Below are positions 5,287 through 12,527 of a stretch of 12,697 bases of DNA, one piece after another. Made by a program: the position numbers and the translations under genes. The notes under the pieces were generated by a model that saw only the letters and a program-made list of their open reading frames with translations, did not search any database and was not told the origin of the DNA. The stretch is from Spirochaetia bacterium (GTDB lineage Bacteria > Spirochaetota > Spirochaetia > Treponematales > Breznakiellaceae), in assembly GCA_026002045.1 (NCBI GenBank), contig BOAV01000070.1, positions 1-12,697 on the forward strand, written 5' to 3'. How positions within the stretch are numbered: the stretch's first letter is position 1; every line of letters begins with the position of its first letter.

Positions 5287-6448
5287 TATACCGGAACTGA
5301 CGGACGCTGAACGAGCTACCTTCGCGGAATTAAGAGACGAACTGTTAAAAAACGGCAAGTCCGAACAGGAAGCGGAGCTTGCGTTGCTTCAGGCGGTTTT
5401 GGAATTACGTAAAAAAAATAAGGACGAAGAACAAAGGGCGAAAAAACCCCATTTTGAACGGATTGAAACATCGAGCATACAGGCTACCAAGTGGATCGTC
5501 AAAAAACTGATAGAGGCCGGTTCGTTAAATGAGATTTTCGGGGAATCGGGGACAGGTAAATCATTCCTTGCGATAAGCCTTGCGGCAAGCGTGGCCACCG
5601 GCGTTGATTTTTTCGGCTATAAAACCAAGCGGCCCGGCTCCGTGCTGTACGTTGCCGGTGAAGGTGTCGGCGGCTTGTCACGGCGTTTCGCTGCATGGGA
5701 GGAGTTTACCCGCCAACCCCTGCAAGGAGCGCCGATATTCCGATACGCAGGCGGCGCGGCAAACCTTTTGGGGGCGGCAGATGAGCTTCTGGCGGCCATA
5801 AAGGATTTTGTGACGGACAAACCGGCTCCGGCGCTGGCTATCCTTGACACCTGGGCGGCGGTATTAGGCGGGGATGATTCAAATCCTTCGGATGCGGCGG
5901 ACGGCATGGCCATTCTCTATGAAATGCGGGCAAAATACCCGGATACGGCGATCCTCATTGTCCACCACAGCGGCCTTATGGAGAAAAACCGGGCGCGAGG
6001 CTGGTCAGGGATTTATGCCGGTATGGACTGCGTGTATAAGGTCACGAAAGGCAATGACCAGATGGCCTTTGAGAATGTCAAAAACAAGGAGGATATGCTC
6101 CTGCCGCCTATGGCGTTCAAAATGCGCCCCGTGCCGCTGTACCGGATTCAGGACGAGGATAACGAGATTGTCACCTCGGTATGCGTGGAGCAGTGCGAGT
6201 ATGTGGAGCCGGTTGACGGGCGTTTTCGGGGGCGGGAAACCCGCAGGGCGGATGAAGTTTTTGATATTTTAGTAAAAATGGTTGAAACGCAAGGCAATAA
6301 CGGATCGGATATTTCTGAATCGGCGTGGCGGAAGCAATGTACTGATAGCGGTATAGATAGGGGTAATTTCTATAAATATAAAAAACAACTTGAAAATGAG
6401 GATAAAATTTTATGTGTTGGCGGACTGGTAAGGATAGAAAATGACTGA
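5279..6448 (+). CDS. AAA_25/RepA-like replication ATPase
   Basis: The protein is 389 aa and overlaps the previous gene by 8 bases. Residues 1-57 are a charged helix. The RecA-fold core starts near residue 70. It has Walker A GESGTGKS (88-95), a conserved strand and loop SVLYVAGEGVGGLSRR (121-136), Walker B ALAILDTW (185-192) and the HHSG motif (229-232), followed by the RGWSG segment. These define the AAA_25/RepA (DnaB-related hexameric helicase) family. The C-terminal 70 residues form a probable winged-helix (SESAWRKQC, then GNFYKYKKQLENEDKI), likely DNA-binding. It probably opens and unwinds the phage origin. The candidate origin repeats lie directly downstream at 6460-6569. Confidence 0.85.
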   Translation: MADIPELTDAERATFAELRDELLKNGKSEQEAELALLQAVLELRKKNKDEEQRAKKPHFERIETSSIQATKWIVKKLIEAGSLNEIFGESGTGKSFLAISLAASVATGVDFFGYKTKRPGSVLYVAGEGVGGLSRRFAAWEEFTRQPLQGAPIFRYAGGAANLLGAADELLAAIKDFVTDKPAPALAILDTWAAVLGGDDSNPSDAADGMAILYEMRAKYPDTAILIVHHSGLMEKNRARGWSGIYAGMDCVYKVTKGNDQMAFENVKNKEDMLLPPMAFKMRPVPLYRIQDEDNEIVTSVCVEQCEYVEPVDGRFRGRETRRADEVFDILVKMVETQGNNGSDISESAWRKQCTDSGIDRGNFYKYKKQLENEDKILCVGGLVRIEND

Positions 6449-6459
6449 TTTTATAGGTT

Positions 6460-6569
6460 TGTGTATATGTGTATTACACACTTTTTTACTATATACACAG
6501 GTGTGTATATGTGTAGCCCCCTATAAGGGGGGCTACACAATACACATACACACACCGAATACACAGATA
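6460..6569 (+). repeat. Iteron-like TGTGTATAT repeats with large palindrome
   Basis: TGTGTATATGTGTA occurs exactly at 6460-6473 and 6502-6515. An inverted copy with one mismatch is at 6541-6554, and a partial inverted copy (TGTGTATAT) at 6491-6499. Further TGTGTAT-like half sites lie at about 6560-6566. The second copy runs into a perfect 12-bp-stem palindrome (6510-6521 with 6528-6539, stem TGTGTAGCCCCC). The region is A/T-rich on both sides and sits immediately after the RepA-like ATPase gene. This is the usual layout of an iteron origin, and the repeats could also bind a repressor. An open frame crosses it from 6441, but the next gene has its own SD and ATG at 6609, so I treat it as non-coding. 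Confidence 0.6.
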
Positions 6570-6608
6570 TATAAGTACACTAAATTACTAGGATATAAGG
6601 AGTGTTTT

Positions 6609-7013
6609 ATGAAAGAGTGCGGTTCGTATTTGTTTATCAGGCTGTTTGAGACAGGACCGGATGTGCGGCTGGCAAAATCGCTGGATGAATTTCTTGACTT
6701 TTGCCATTATGTAAATCTGAGCGATACCAAGGGGGTGATGTATAACCACTTGCCGGGGCAATGGGACGCTCACAAGCAGGAAATCTTGAAGGATATTCAG
6801 GAGCGTGGTGTTTATGTCCTTGACGGCAATGACGTGGTATACATTATCGTTCAGCATGAGTCGTGGTCATGGCAGGAAGATGATGAATACGGCGGCCTGT
6901 CTATACCGTTTGAGAAGCTCAGGCTCAAGGTGGAGAAGTTCGGAGACGGCTGGACGCATGGATGCAACAAGGAACGTGCCGCCATCAAGGATGTGCTGAA
7001 AGGCCGGATATAA
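6609..7013 (+). CDS. Hypothetical protein, 134 aa
   Basis: The ATG at 6609 has AAGGAG (6597-6602) at good spacing. The same frame is open back to 6441, but that extension runs through the repeat region and is unlikely to be protein. The product is acidic and rich in aromatic residues (QHESWSWQEDDEYGG, then GDGWTHG) and looks like a single alpha/beta domain. There are no recognised catalytic residues, signal peptide or membrane span. It is the last gene before the non-coding region preceding the packaging module. Function unknown. Confidence 0.7.
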   Translation: MKECGSYLFIRLFETGPDVRLAKSLDEFLDFCHYVNLSDTKGVMYNHLPGQWDAHKQEILKDIQERGVYVLDGNDVVYIIVQHESWSWQEDDEYGGLSIPFEKLRLKVEKFGDGWTHGCNKERAAIKDVLKGRI

Positions 7014-7047
7014 TGCGTACTTATCGGTTCCAAGTGTTGTGTAGGTA

Positions 7048-7067
7048 CTTTCCACAAGTTATCCACA
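7048..7067 (+). promoter_or_regulatory. DnaA boxes
   Basis: TTATCCACA at 7059-7067 is a perfect consensus DnaA box. CTTTCCACA at 7048-7056 is a second, two-mismatch box in the same orientation, 11 bp away (about one helical turn). T-rich stretches lie 30-50 bases downstream. This could recruit host DnaA for phage replication or regulate transcription. Confidence 0.55.
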
Positions 7068-7104
7068 GGACAGGCACAACAGGCGAGACCAGTCCTCTTT
7101 TTTT
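7067..7104 (+). terminator. Probable intrinsic terminator of the early operon
   Basis: AGGACAGG (7067-7074) pairs with CCAGTCCT (7089-7096), with one A-A mismatch, around a 14-nt loop. One C and seven Ts (7098-7104) follow. It lies after the last early gene and before the packaging genes, a natural transcription boundary. The imperfect stem keeps confidence moderate. Confidence 0.45.
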
Positions 7105-7137
7105 GCAAGAAATTTTTTTTGAAACCGAAATTCCGGG

Positions 7138-7152
7138 CTTGACCTTAGCAAA
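7138..7152 (+). repeat. 15-bp boundary repeat, copy 1
   Basis: CTTGACCTTAGCAAA lies 21 bases before the small terminase start and after the terminator-like hairpin. It contains a near-consensus -35 hexamer (TTGACC). The hexamer 17 bases on is TACCAC, a poor -10. It may be a phage late promoter or activator/repressor site. Two identical copies lie downstream. Confidence 0.75.
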
Positions 7153-7173
7153 AATCCAGTTTACCACCGAGCT

Positions 7174-7761
7174 ATGGCTCAAAATAAATTTGCAGAAATA
7201 ATCGAAAAACAGTTCGGCGGCTCCCTCTTTGATAAATCCGGGAATCCCGTCACCTTTGACGAAGTAGCGATAAGCGAACTGATGAAACACGCCCTGCCAA
7301 ACAAAAAGGCCGGAAAAGAATCCGACCCCGCATGGCTCGCAAAGCTCGTGACCATGAAATCCAAGGACGAAGCCGACCCGGAACTAACCGAACTCAAAAA
7401 GCAGGACATGGCCGCCCATACCAGAAAGCTCGAAATAGATAATGCCAAAGAGGAGGGAAAGCTCATTGAGCAACATTTCGGCAATCAGCTTTTCACCGAA
7501 ATATGCAGTGCCCTCCGATCAATCCTCATAGCCGCCGCGCCGGTCACTGCCGATTCAATCGCCGCAGCCGTGGGGGTGAAAAATGATGAGCGCATATTGA
7601 AAATCCAGGAAATAATCGAGGACGATGACTATAAGGTCATCGGCACGGTCAAGCGCAAGGTGTCAGACTGGATAAAAGCATTTGGCGGCGAACCCCTCCC
7701 CGATAACGGCGAGGACAAACCGCCTGCAAGGAAACAAAAATCGAAACGAAAGGTAAAATGA
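7174..7761 (+). CDS. Terminase small subunit-like protein
   Basis: The protein is 195 aa. The start lacks an SD; the upstream bases are ACCGAGCT, and boundary repeat copy 1 ends 21 bases earlier. The middle contains a helical stretch (KKQDMAAHTRKLEIDNAKEEGKL) like the Nu1/small-terminase pattern, where a conserved helix precedes the 'G.li' segment. The C-terminus is strongly basic (PPARKQKSKRKVK), fitting DNA or large-subunit contact. It sits directly upstream of, and overlaps (ATGA), a GpA-type large terminase. The small subunit would recognise the packaging site and regulate gpA. No clear N-terminal winged helix can be read, so the assignment leans on context. Confidence 0.6.
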   Translation: MAQNKFAEIIEKQFGGSLFDKSGNPVTFDEVAISELMKHALPNKKAGKESDPAWLAKLVTMKSKDEADPELTELKKQDMAAHTRKLEIDNAKEEGKLIEQHFGNQLFTEICSALRSILIAAAPVTADSIAAAVGVKNDERILKIQEIIEDDDYKVIGTVKRKVSDWIKAFGGEPLPDNGEDKPPARKQKSKRKVK

Positions 7762-9785
7762 CCCGGCAACAGGAATGGGCATTGGAAATGATTGAAAGGT
7801 TTCCCGACAAGCCGCCTATGAAGCTCATATCCGAGTATGTTGAAAACCGCCGCGTCCTTCCCCCATCGTCCCCGTTCCCCGGCGCATGGCGAAATCAGTT
7901 TACCCCATATAGCGTGGAAATTATGGACAACTGCTCCCCCTTCAACCCCTGCCAGCGACAAACCATTTTGAAAAGCCGCAAGCTCGGCCTTTCCACCGCC
8001 ATAGAAAACTGCATAGCGTATTTTATGGGCGAAGTCCCCTCCGTCCAGGCATACAGCACGGCATCCGGCGATCTGGCTAAGGAAATGTCCACTTCTAAAC
8101 TCGGCTACGTCCTTGACAGTATGGGCCTCCGTAACCTTTTAGCCCCCCTTGAAAATCAAAATGCGAAAAGCCGCAGCACCGGCGACAAGCTCCTTGAGAA
8201 AATCTACCCTGGCGGCAAGCTCCTTATCCTCACCTCCGCCTCGATGATGGCCCGCCGCGCCCTTGACCTCCGCTGCCTGTTCGTTGATGAGCTTGACGGC
8301 CTTGACCCCCTCACCTCATCGGATGAGGGCGAATGGCTTAAAATTATGATGGCCCACACCGACAGCTACGGCCCCCGGAAGAAAATCACCCTCTTTGGTT
8401 CCCCCGGCGCCGAAGAGCGCTCTGTCATTAAGCCTTACTACGAATCCGGAGACCAGCGGAAATTCCTGGTTCCCTGTCCCAACTGTGGACGGCATATCGA
8501 ACTGAAAGACGAATACCTGAAACCCGAAACCAAGGGCGGCGAACTTATAGACGCCTATCTTGAATGCCCCCATTGCCACGGCGAAATATCAAATAACGAC
8601 AAACTTATCATGTACTCCCCGGAGCCGCATTGCCAGAAGTATCCGAAGAAAAAACTGGAACCCGCCCGGTGGGAGCCGACCAAAAAACCCGATCCCATTC
8701 AGCCCTCATACCACATCAACAGCCTCTACTCTCCCAAGGGTATGTTCAGCTTCAAGCAATACTACATCGAAAAACAGGAAGCCGAAGCGGGCGGCCCCGA
8801 TGCCATGCGCTCATTCGTCAACACCCGGCAAGGACTTCCCTTCAAGGAATCCGGTGAGAAACCGAAAATCAAAGACTTCGCCGTCCTGCGCGGCAATTAC
8901 CGCGAATGGACCGTACCGGACGATGTGATTTACCTCACCATGGGCTGCGACGTACAGCGCGGCGAAAGGAAGATCGGCACGAATAACCCGGCCCGTATCG
9001 AGGCAACCGTCATGGGAACCGGAATCGGTGGCAGGCATTGGGTGATAGGCCACCGGGAATTTCTGGGGGAGACTACAGACGCCTTCGATGGCGCATTTGA
9101 GAATTTCTGGCAATGGTGCGAAAAAAACCAGCTTAAATTTTACCGCAGTGACGGCACATGGCTACAGGTTCAAGTGCTGCTCATGGACGGAGGAGACGTG
9201 GTAGACGGGCGGGATGCCGAGGTGGTGAAGTTCTGCGCTCGGTTTTACCCCATGATGGCATTCCCCCTCAAAGGTTTTGGTATGCTCAGGGCGGATGCCA
9301 AGAAAGGCGAGAAGCCCGACCTCCCCAACGGGATGCAAAAATTCAGATGGCGGCGGACAGGACCGGCTGACGAAAACTTTTTGCAAGTTTCAACCTGGCA
9401 CTATAAAATGCAGCTCTACAACTCCATAAAATTACCCCGGCAGGCCGCAGAACCGCAAAAATACGGGTTCAACGACTTCCCGATGGAAACCACGGACGAG
9501 TATTTCCGGCAGCTTCTTTCCGCCGAAAGGCTCTCTGACGGCAGTTTTAAGGATGCCATCCAGGGCGAAGGGCGAAGGGTGGAAGCCCTGGACTGCTTTG
9601 TCTACAGCATGGCCGCCTCTGACGTATGGCTCGATCACAAGCTCGAAGAGACGATAGCGTACTACAAAAAAGCGGGAAGCAGCCCGGAACAGCTTGAGGT
9701 GATAAATAAAACCTTTGTTCTAAAACGCCTCCGGCGGGAATTGCTGGGCATTGATTTAGCCGAAGAGGCGGCTAAGGATGTTTAG
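7758..9785 (+). CDS. Phage terminase large subunit, GpA family
   Basis: The protein is 675 aa, close to the family norm. The N-terminal ATPase has the deviant lambda-type Walker A KSRKLGLST (Lys72) and Walker B CLFVDELDGLD (about residues 172-182). The coupling segment GSPGAEERSVIKPYYESGDQ follows. A zinc-binding pair of CxxC knuckles comes next (C240/C243 in CPNC, C270/C273 in CPHC). The C-terminal nuclease starts at about residue 390 with YLTMGCDVQ, whose Asp is a metal ligand, and includes a later acidic motif (LMDGGD) and a closing LDCFVYSMAA. It cuts concatemeric DNA and powers its translocation into proheads through the portal at 10866. It is coupled to the small subunit by ATGA. Boundary repeat copy 2 lies 9 bases after its stop. 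Confidence 0.93.
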   Translation: MTRQQEWALEMIERFPDKPPMKLISEYVENRRVLPPSSPFPGAWRNQFTPYSVEIMDNCSPFNPCQRQTILKSRKLGLSTAIENCIAYFMGEVPSVQAYSTASGDLAKEMSTSKLGYVLDSMGLRNLLAPLENQNAKSRSTGDKLLEKIYPGGKLLILTSASMMARRALDLRCLFVDELDGLDPLTSSDEGEWLKIMMAHTDSYGPRKKITLFGSPGAEERSVIKPYYESGDQRKFLVPCPNCGRHIELKDEYLKPETKGGELIDAYLECPHCHGEISNNDKLIMYSPEPHCQKYPKKKLEPARWEPTKKPDPIQPSYHINSLYSPKGMFSFKQYYIEKQEAEAGGPDAMRSFVNTRQGLPFKESGEKPKIKDFAVLRGNYREWTVPDDVIYLTMGCDVQRGERKIGTNNPARIEATVMGTGIGGRHWVIGHREFLGETTDAFDGAFENFWQWCEKNQLKFYRSDGTWLQVQVLLMDGGDVVDGRDAEVVKFCARFYPMMAFPLKGFGMLRADAKKGEKPDLPNGMQKFRWRRTGPADENFLQVSTWHYKMQLYNSIKLPRQAAEPQKYGFNDFPMETTDEYFRQLLSAERLSDGSFKDAIQGEGRRVEALDCFVYSMAASDVWLDHKLEETIAYYKKAGSSPEQLEVINKTFVLKRLRRELLGIDLAEEAAKDV

Positions 9786-9794
9786 CGCAAACCC

Positions 9795-9809
9795 CTTGAC
9801 CTTAGCAAA
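9795..9809 (+). repeat. 15-bp boundary repeat, copy 2
   Basis: CTTGACCTTAGCAAA is identical to the copies at 7138 and 10134. It sits in the 38-base gap between the large terminase stop and the TTG start at 9824. A short palindrome (CAAAT, then ATTTG) overlaps its end. The hexamer 17 bases after TTGACC is GATGAT, near a -10 consensus. Confidence 0.75.
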
Positions 9810-9823
9810 TTCGTATTTGATGA

Positions 9824-10123
9824 TTGAACCATAATCCTGATCGGCGGACACTGGAGCAGGATTTTTTGACTCTTTTAGAGGAACTGACAGAATTATACGC
9901 CGCACGGGCCGAACTCATGGCAGAATACCGGGAAGCCGTGCGCCTTTCCCATGTCACCAATTTCAGCGTATCCACTCCTGATGGAAGCCAGAGCGAAGGC
10001 CGCAGAGACCCCGCGCAGATTCTCCAAAACATAAAAGACAATGACGCGCTTATAGCCTCCCTTGAACGCCAAGTTTCAGGCGGTACGTCGGTTCATTATA
10101 GCTCGCTCCGTATGAGGCCATGA
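9824..10123 (+). CDS. Small gpW-like head-tail joining protein candidate
   Basis: The frame begins after an in-frame stop at 9821. TTG 9824 is the first possible start (99 aa) but lacks an SD. TTG 9866 has GGAGCAGG upstream (9853-9860) and would give 85 aa. The protein is a long helix rich in Glu/Ala/Leu (TLLEELTELYAARAELMAEY), then a beta hairpin-like segment (VTNFSVSTPDGSQS), then a second helix (PAQILQNIKDNDALIASLER). This two-helix-plus-hairpin order and the position between terminase and portal match gpW/gpFI-type connector proteins. No ATG exists in the first 30 codons, so initiation is unusual. Confidence 0.6.
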   Translation: MNHNPDRRTLEQDFLTLLEELTELYAARAELMAEYREAVRLSHVTNFSVSTPDGSQSEGRRDPAQILQNIKDNDALIASLERQVSGGTSVHYSSLRMRP

Positions 10124-10133
10124 TGAATAACTA

Positions 10134-10148
10134 CTTGACCTTAGCAAA
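10134..10148 (+). repeat. 15-bp boundary repeat, copy 3
   Basis: CTTGACCTTAGCAAA is identical to copies 1 and 2 and shares one further T with copy 2. It lies 10 bases after the gpW-like stop and 94 bases before the GIY-YIG start at 10243. Confidence 0.75.
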
Positions 10149-10208
10149 TTTTCAATCAAACCTGAATCAATCTCCTTCTGCATTGCGCGCAGCGGGAGTA
10201 AAAATCCG

Positions 10209-10220
10209 TCCCTTCGGGGA
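10209..10220 (+). promoter_or_regulatory. UUCG-tetraloop hairpin before the endonuclease RBS
   Basis: TCCC (10209-10212), TTCG, GGGA (10217-10220) makes a four-pair stem closed by a C(UUCG)G tetraloop, an exceptionally stable RNA loop. It lies just upstream of the GAGGGAGA ribosome-binding stretch (10226-10233) of the endonuclease. Hairpins limiting translation of homing endonucleases are known in T4-type phages, so a control role is plausible. Confidence 0.35.
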
Positions 10221-10242
10221 TATGCAGAGGGAGATATTTATT

Positions 10243-10869
10243 ATGTACGGCATAATCTACAAGGTTACCGGCCCCACAGGGCGGGTGTACGTGGGGCAGA
10301 CTACAAGAACACTTGCAAGGCGAAAGGGAAATCATAAATGCAGGGCTCTGAAACAAGACAGACGCTATATTTTCGGCATTGCCCTCCTTGACGAAGGTTT
10401 CGATAATTTTACATGGGAACAGATTGACGGCGCAGAAACAAAAGAGGAACTCGACCGGAAAGAAAAATACTGGATTAACTTCTACGACAGCCGTAACCCC
10501 GAAAAGGGCTATAACACCCTTGAAGGTGGAACCCATGCAAAACCATGGATAGCCGGAAAACACCATACACCTGAAGCTTGTGAAAAAATGAGGGGAAGAG
10601 ACCCGTGGAATAAAGGGAGAAATTTACCTGAACGGTACGGTGAAAAAATCAGCGCCGGAAAGATGGGTAAAACCATTGAAAAAACACGCGGTGAAAATGG
10701 ATACCAAACAACTATCACCGAACAAACCGCTCGGAATATCAAGGTAGATTGCGTGGCGGGGCTAATGCCATCGGAGATTGCAAAAAAATACAATGTAAAA
10801 AGATACATTGTTGAAAATATAAAATATGGCAAGTCTTGGAAGTGGCTTAATGTGGAGGCGACAGCATGA
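10243..10869 (+). CDS. GIY-YIG homing endonuclease (NUMOD3 type)
   Basis: The protein is 208 aa from ATG 10243 (GAGGGAG upstream). The same frame is open from ATG 10120, which overlaps the gpW-like stop, and would add 41 residues unrelated to the nuclease. The catalytic domain opens with YGIIYKVTGPTGRVYVGQTT (GIY, then YVG), has the catalytic Arg in the following LARRKGNHK helix, and the Glu in RKEKYWINFYDS. Two NUMOD3-like DNA-binding segments follow (HTPEACEKMRGRDPWNKGR and YGEKISAGKMGK), then a helix-turn-helix (PSEIAKKYNVKRYIVENI). It should make a site-specific DNA cut that spreads its own gene. It is free-standing between the gpW-like gene and the portal, its 3' end holds the portal SD, and its codons are more A-rich than its neighbours', which indicates insertion. 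Confidence 0.9.
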   Translation: MYGIIYKVTGPTGRVYVGQTTRTLARRKGNHKCRALKQDRRYIFGIALLDEGFDNFTWEQIDGAETKEELDRKEKYWINFYDSRNPEKGYNTLEGGTHAKPWIAGKHHTPEACEKMRGRDPWNKGRNLPERYGEKISAGKMGKTIEKTRGENGYQTTITEQTARNIKVDCVAGLMPSEIAKKYNVKRYIVENIKYGKSWKWLNVEATA

Positions 10870-12527
10870 GCCTAAAATCCGCCTGGCGTGAATTATGGAA
10901 GCGCCCACCGAAACAATCCGCCGCATCCCCGGTTCAGCCGCAAGCAATGGAAGGAGGCGCTGGAAACAGACCCCGGCGCTTCTACGGGCAGATTTATTCC
11001 GGCGGCCTTGCTACAGACCGGCCAACCCTCCTTCTTGACAGCGCATCGGCACGGGATCAGATTCGCGCCATCTATCACAAAAGCCCCCAGGCGGCGGCGC
11101 TTATCAATCGCGGCGTGCAGACAGTAGCCGGAAGCGGCCTCCGGGTTATCCCCACCATCCGCCATGAAATTTTAGGTCTGACTATGGAGCAGGCGAAAGA
11201 GTGGAATAAAAAAACCCGTGAAATGTTCGACCTCTGGGCAGAAGATAAAAAAGCGTCCCTTAACGGAAAAATGAACTTTTACCAGATGCAGCCGCTCTTA
11301 ATGCTCCAGAAAAAGCGGGACGGCGAGTATTTTGCCACCCTCAACTATTCCGGCGATAAGAATTTGCAGAACCCCCTCCGTATCGGCCTCATTGACACGG
11401 CGCAAGTCCGTGATTATCAGTATTTTTCCACCGGAGGCATAAACCCGCGATACAAAAACCATCTTGACGGCATCGAATACAACGATAACGGAGAAGAAAC
11501 CAAAATCCACGTCTGGTATAACGGCCCTGTCGGAACCCCCATAGAAAGAACCATCCTCCGAGAAGGGCCATCCGGGCGTGTCCATTACATCCACGGTTTC
11601 ACCCCGCAATACGCCGGGCAAAATCGCGGCTTCCCGGAACTCGCCGTGTGCATACAAGACCTTGAAAAAATCCTTGACCTCACCACCGCCGAAACCGTGA
11701 AAGCCATCAATCAGGCGAGCCTCTGGGCAGTAGGCATTACCACCGGAGAAACCCGCGGCCCCGATCCGTTGGCACAGAAAGTAGTCAACCTGGGGCAAGC
11801 CGCCGTACAGCTCGGCGCAAACCCCCAGCCATCCCCGGAAGCGCAAAACGTAACAGAGGAATCGCTGCGGCCCCTCATGGAATACATCGAGGCTGACAAG
11901 CGCGATATTCTCCAGCCCGGTATGTCCTGGATGGGCCTTGAACCGGGCCAGGACGTGCGTTTCCCCGCCGCCACCAGCCCGTCCCAATCCTACAACGCCT
12001 TTATCGAAAGCCTGATGACCTGGGCGTGCGCCGCCAACGGCCAGAGCATGGAACATATAACCATGCGTTACAATGCTAACTATAGCGCCAGCAGAGCTAC
12101 CCTCATACAGATATGGCGCATAGCCACGCAGGAACGCTACGAATTCGCGCAGGACTTTCTTTTTGTGGTCTATCGGGCGTGGTTAGCGGAATCAATCGCC
12201 GCCGGAAAAATAAGCTGCCCCGGCTGGTTATACCCTACCCTCAAAAACGCATGGAGCTTTGCCGTAGTGCAGGGCGAAAGTATGATCAACATTGACCCCG
12301 TTAAAGAAGCCAGCGCTTCCAAGCTCTACAGGGATATGGGAGCCGTTACCGGGGAAGAAATCGCACAGCTTTACAACGGATCAAGTTTTGAGGCCAATGT
12401 CGCGCAGCTTGCCGAAGAAATGCCCGCACTTAATGCGGCTATCCCCATAACCAACGCCGCAGACAAAACCTATGTCGAAGAAAAAGAAGAACCAAACAGC
12501 AACGCAAAAGGAGCAAAAAATGAATAA
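10866..12527 (+). CDS. Phage portal protein, lambda (GpB) family
   Basis: The protein is 553 aa, typical for the family. The start overlaps the endonuclease stop (ATGA) with GGAGG at 10855-10859. Features include the N-terminal segment RDQIRAIYHKSPQAAALINRGVQTVAGSGLRVIP, shown here by its core LINRGVQTVAGSGL. A WAEDKKASLNGKMNFYQMQ region and the wing/stem area (LQKKRDGEYFATLNYSG) follow. A later segment reads TWACAANGQSMEHITMRYN and then the SASRATLIQIW helix, all characteristic of lambda-type portals. Twelve copies form the DNA-entry ring at the prohead vertex, contacted by the terminase. The C-terminal tail is Lys/Glu/Asn-rich. An AAAAGGAG near its end serves the next gene. Confidence 0.92.
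   Translation: MSLKSAWRELWKRPPKQSAASPVQPQAMEGGAGNRPRRFYGQIYSGGLATDRPTLLLDSASARDQIRAIYHKSPQAAALINRGVQTVAGSGLRVIPTIRHEILGLTMEQAKEWNKKTREMFDLWAEDKKASLNGKMNFYQMQPLLMLQKKRDGEYFATLNYSGDKNLQNPLRIGLIDTAQVRDYQYFSTGGINPRYKNHLDGIEYNDNGEETKIHVWYNGPVGTPIERTILREGPSGRVHYIHGFTPQYAGQNRGFPELAVCIQDLEKILDLTTAETVKAINQASLWAVGITTGETRGPDPLAQKVVNLGQAAVQLGANPQPSPEAQNVTEESLRPLMEYIEADKRDILQPGMSWMGLEPGQDVRFPAATSPSQSYNAFIESLMTWACAANGQSMEHITMRYNANYSASRATLIQIWRIATQERYEFAQDFLFVVYRAWLAESIAAGKISCPGWLYPTLKNAWSFAVVQGESMINIDPVKEASASKLYRDMGAVTGEEIAQLYNGSSFEANVAQLAEEMPALNAAIPITNAADKTYVEEKEEPNSNAKGAKNE

Noticed and set aside
6441..6608. N-terminal extension of the 6609 gene
   Set aside because: The open frame translates the TG/CA repeat region into low-complexity residues; a strong SD and ATG are present at 6609.
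8264..8310. Extra copies of the boundary repeat
   Set aside because: CTTGACC-like strings here and near 11674 are Leu-Asp-Leu codons that diverge after 7-8 bases.
10124..10242. Group I intron around the GIY-YIG gene
   Set aside because: No recognisable P3-P7 core was found, and both flanking genes appear complete, so the endonuclease is better described as free-standing.
11298..12056. 252-aa minus-strand open frame
   Set aside because: It is a shadow of the portal gene, whose protein similarity is clear on the + strand.
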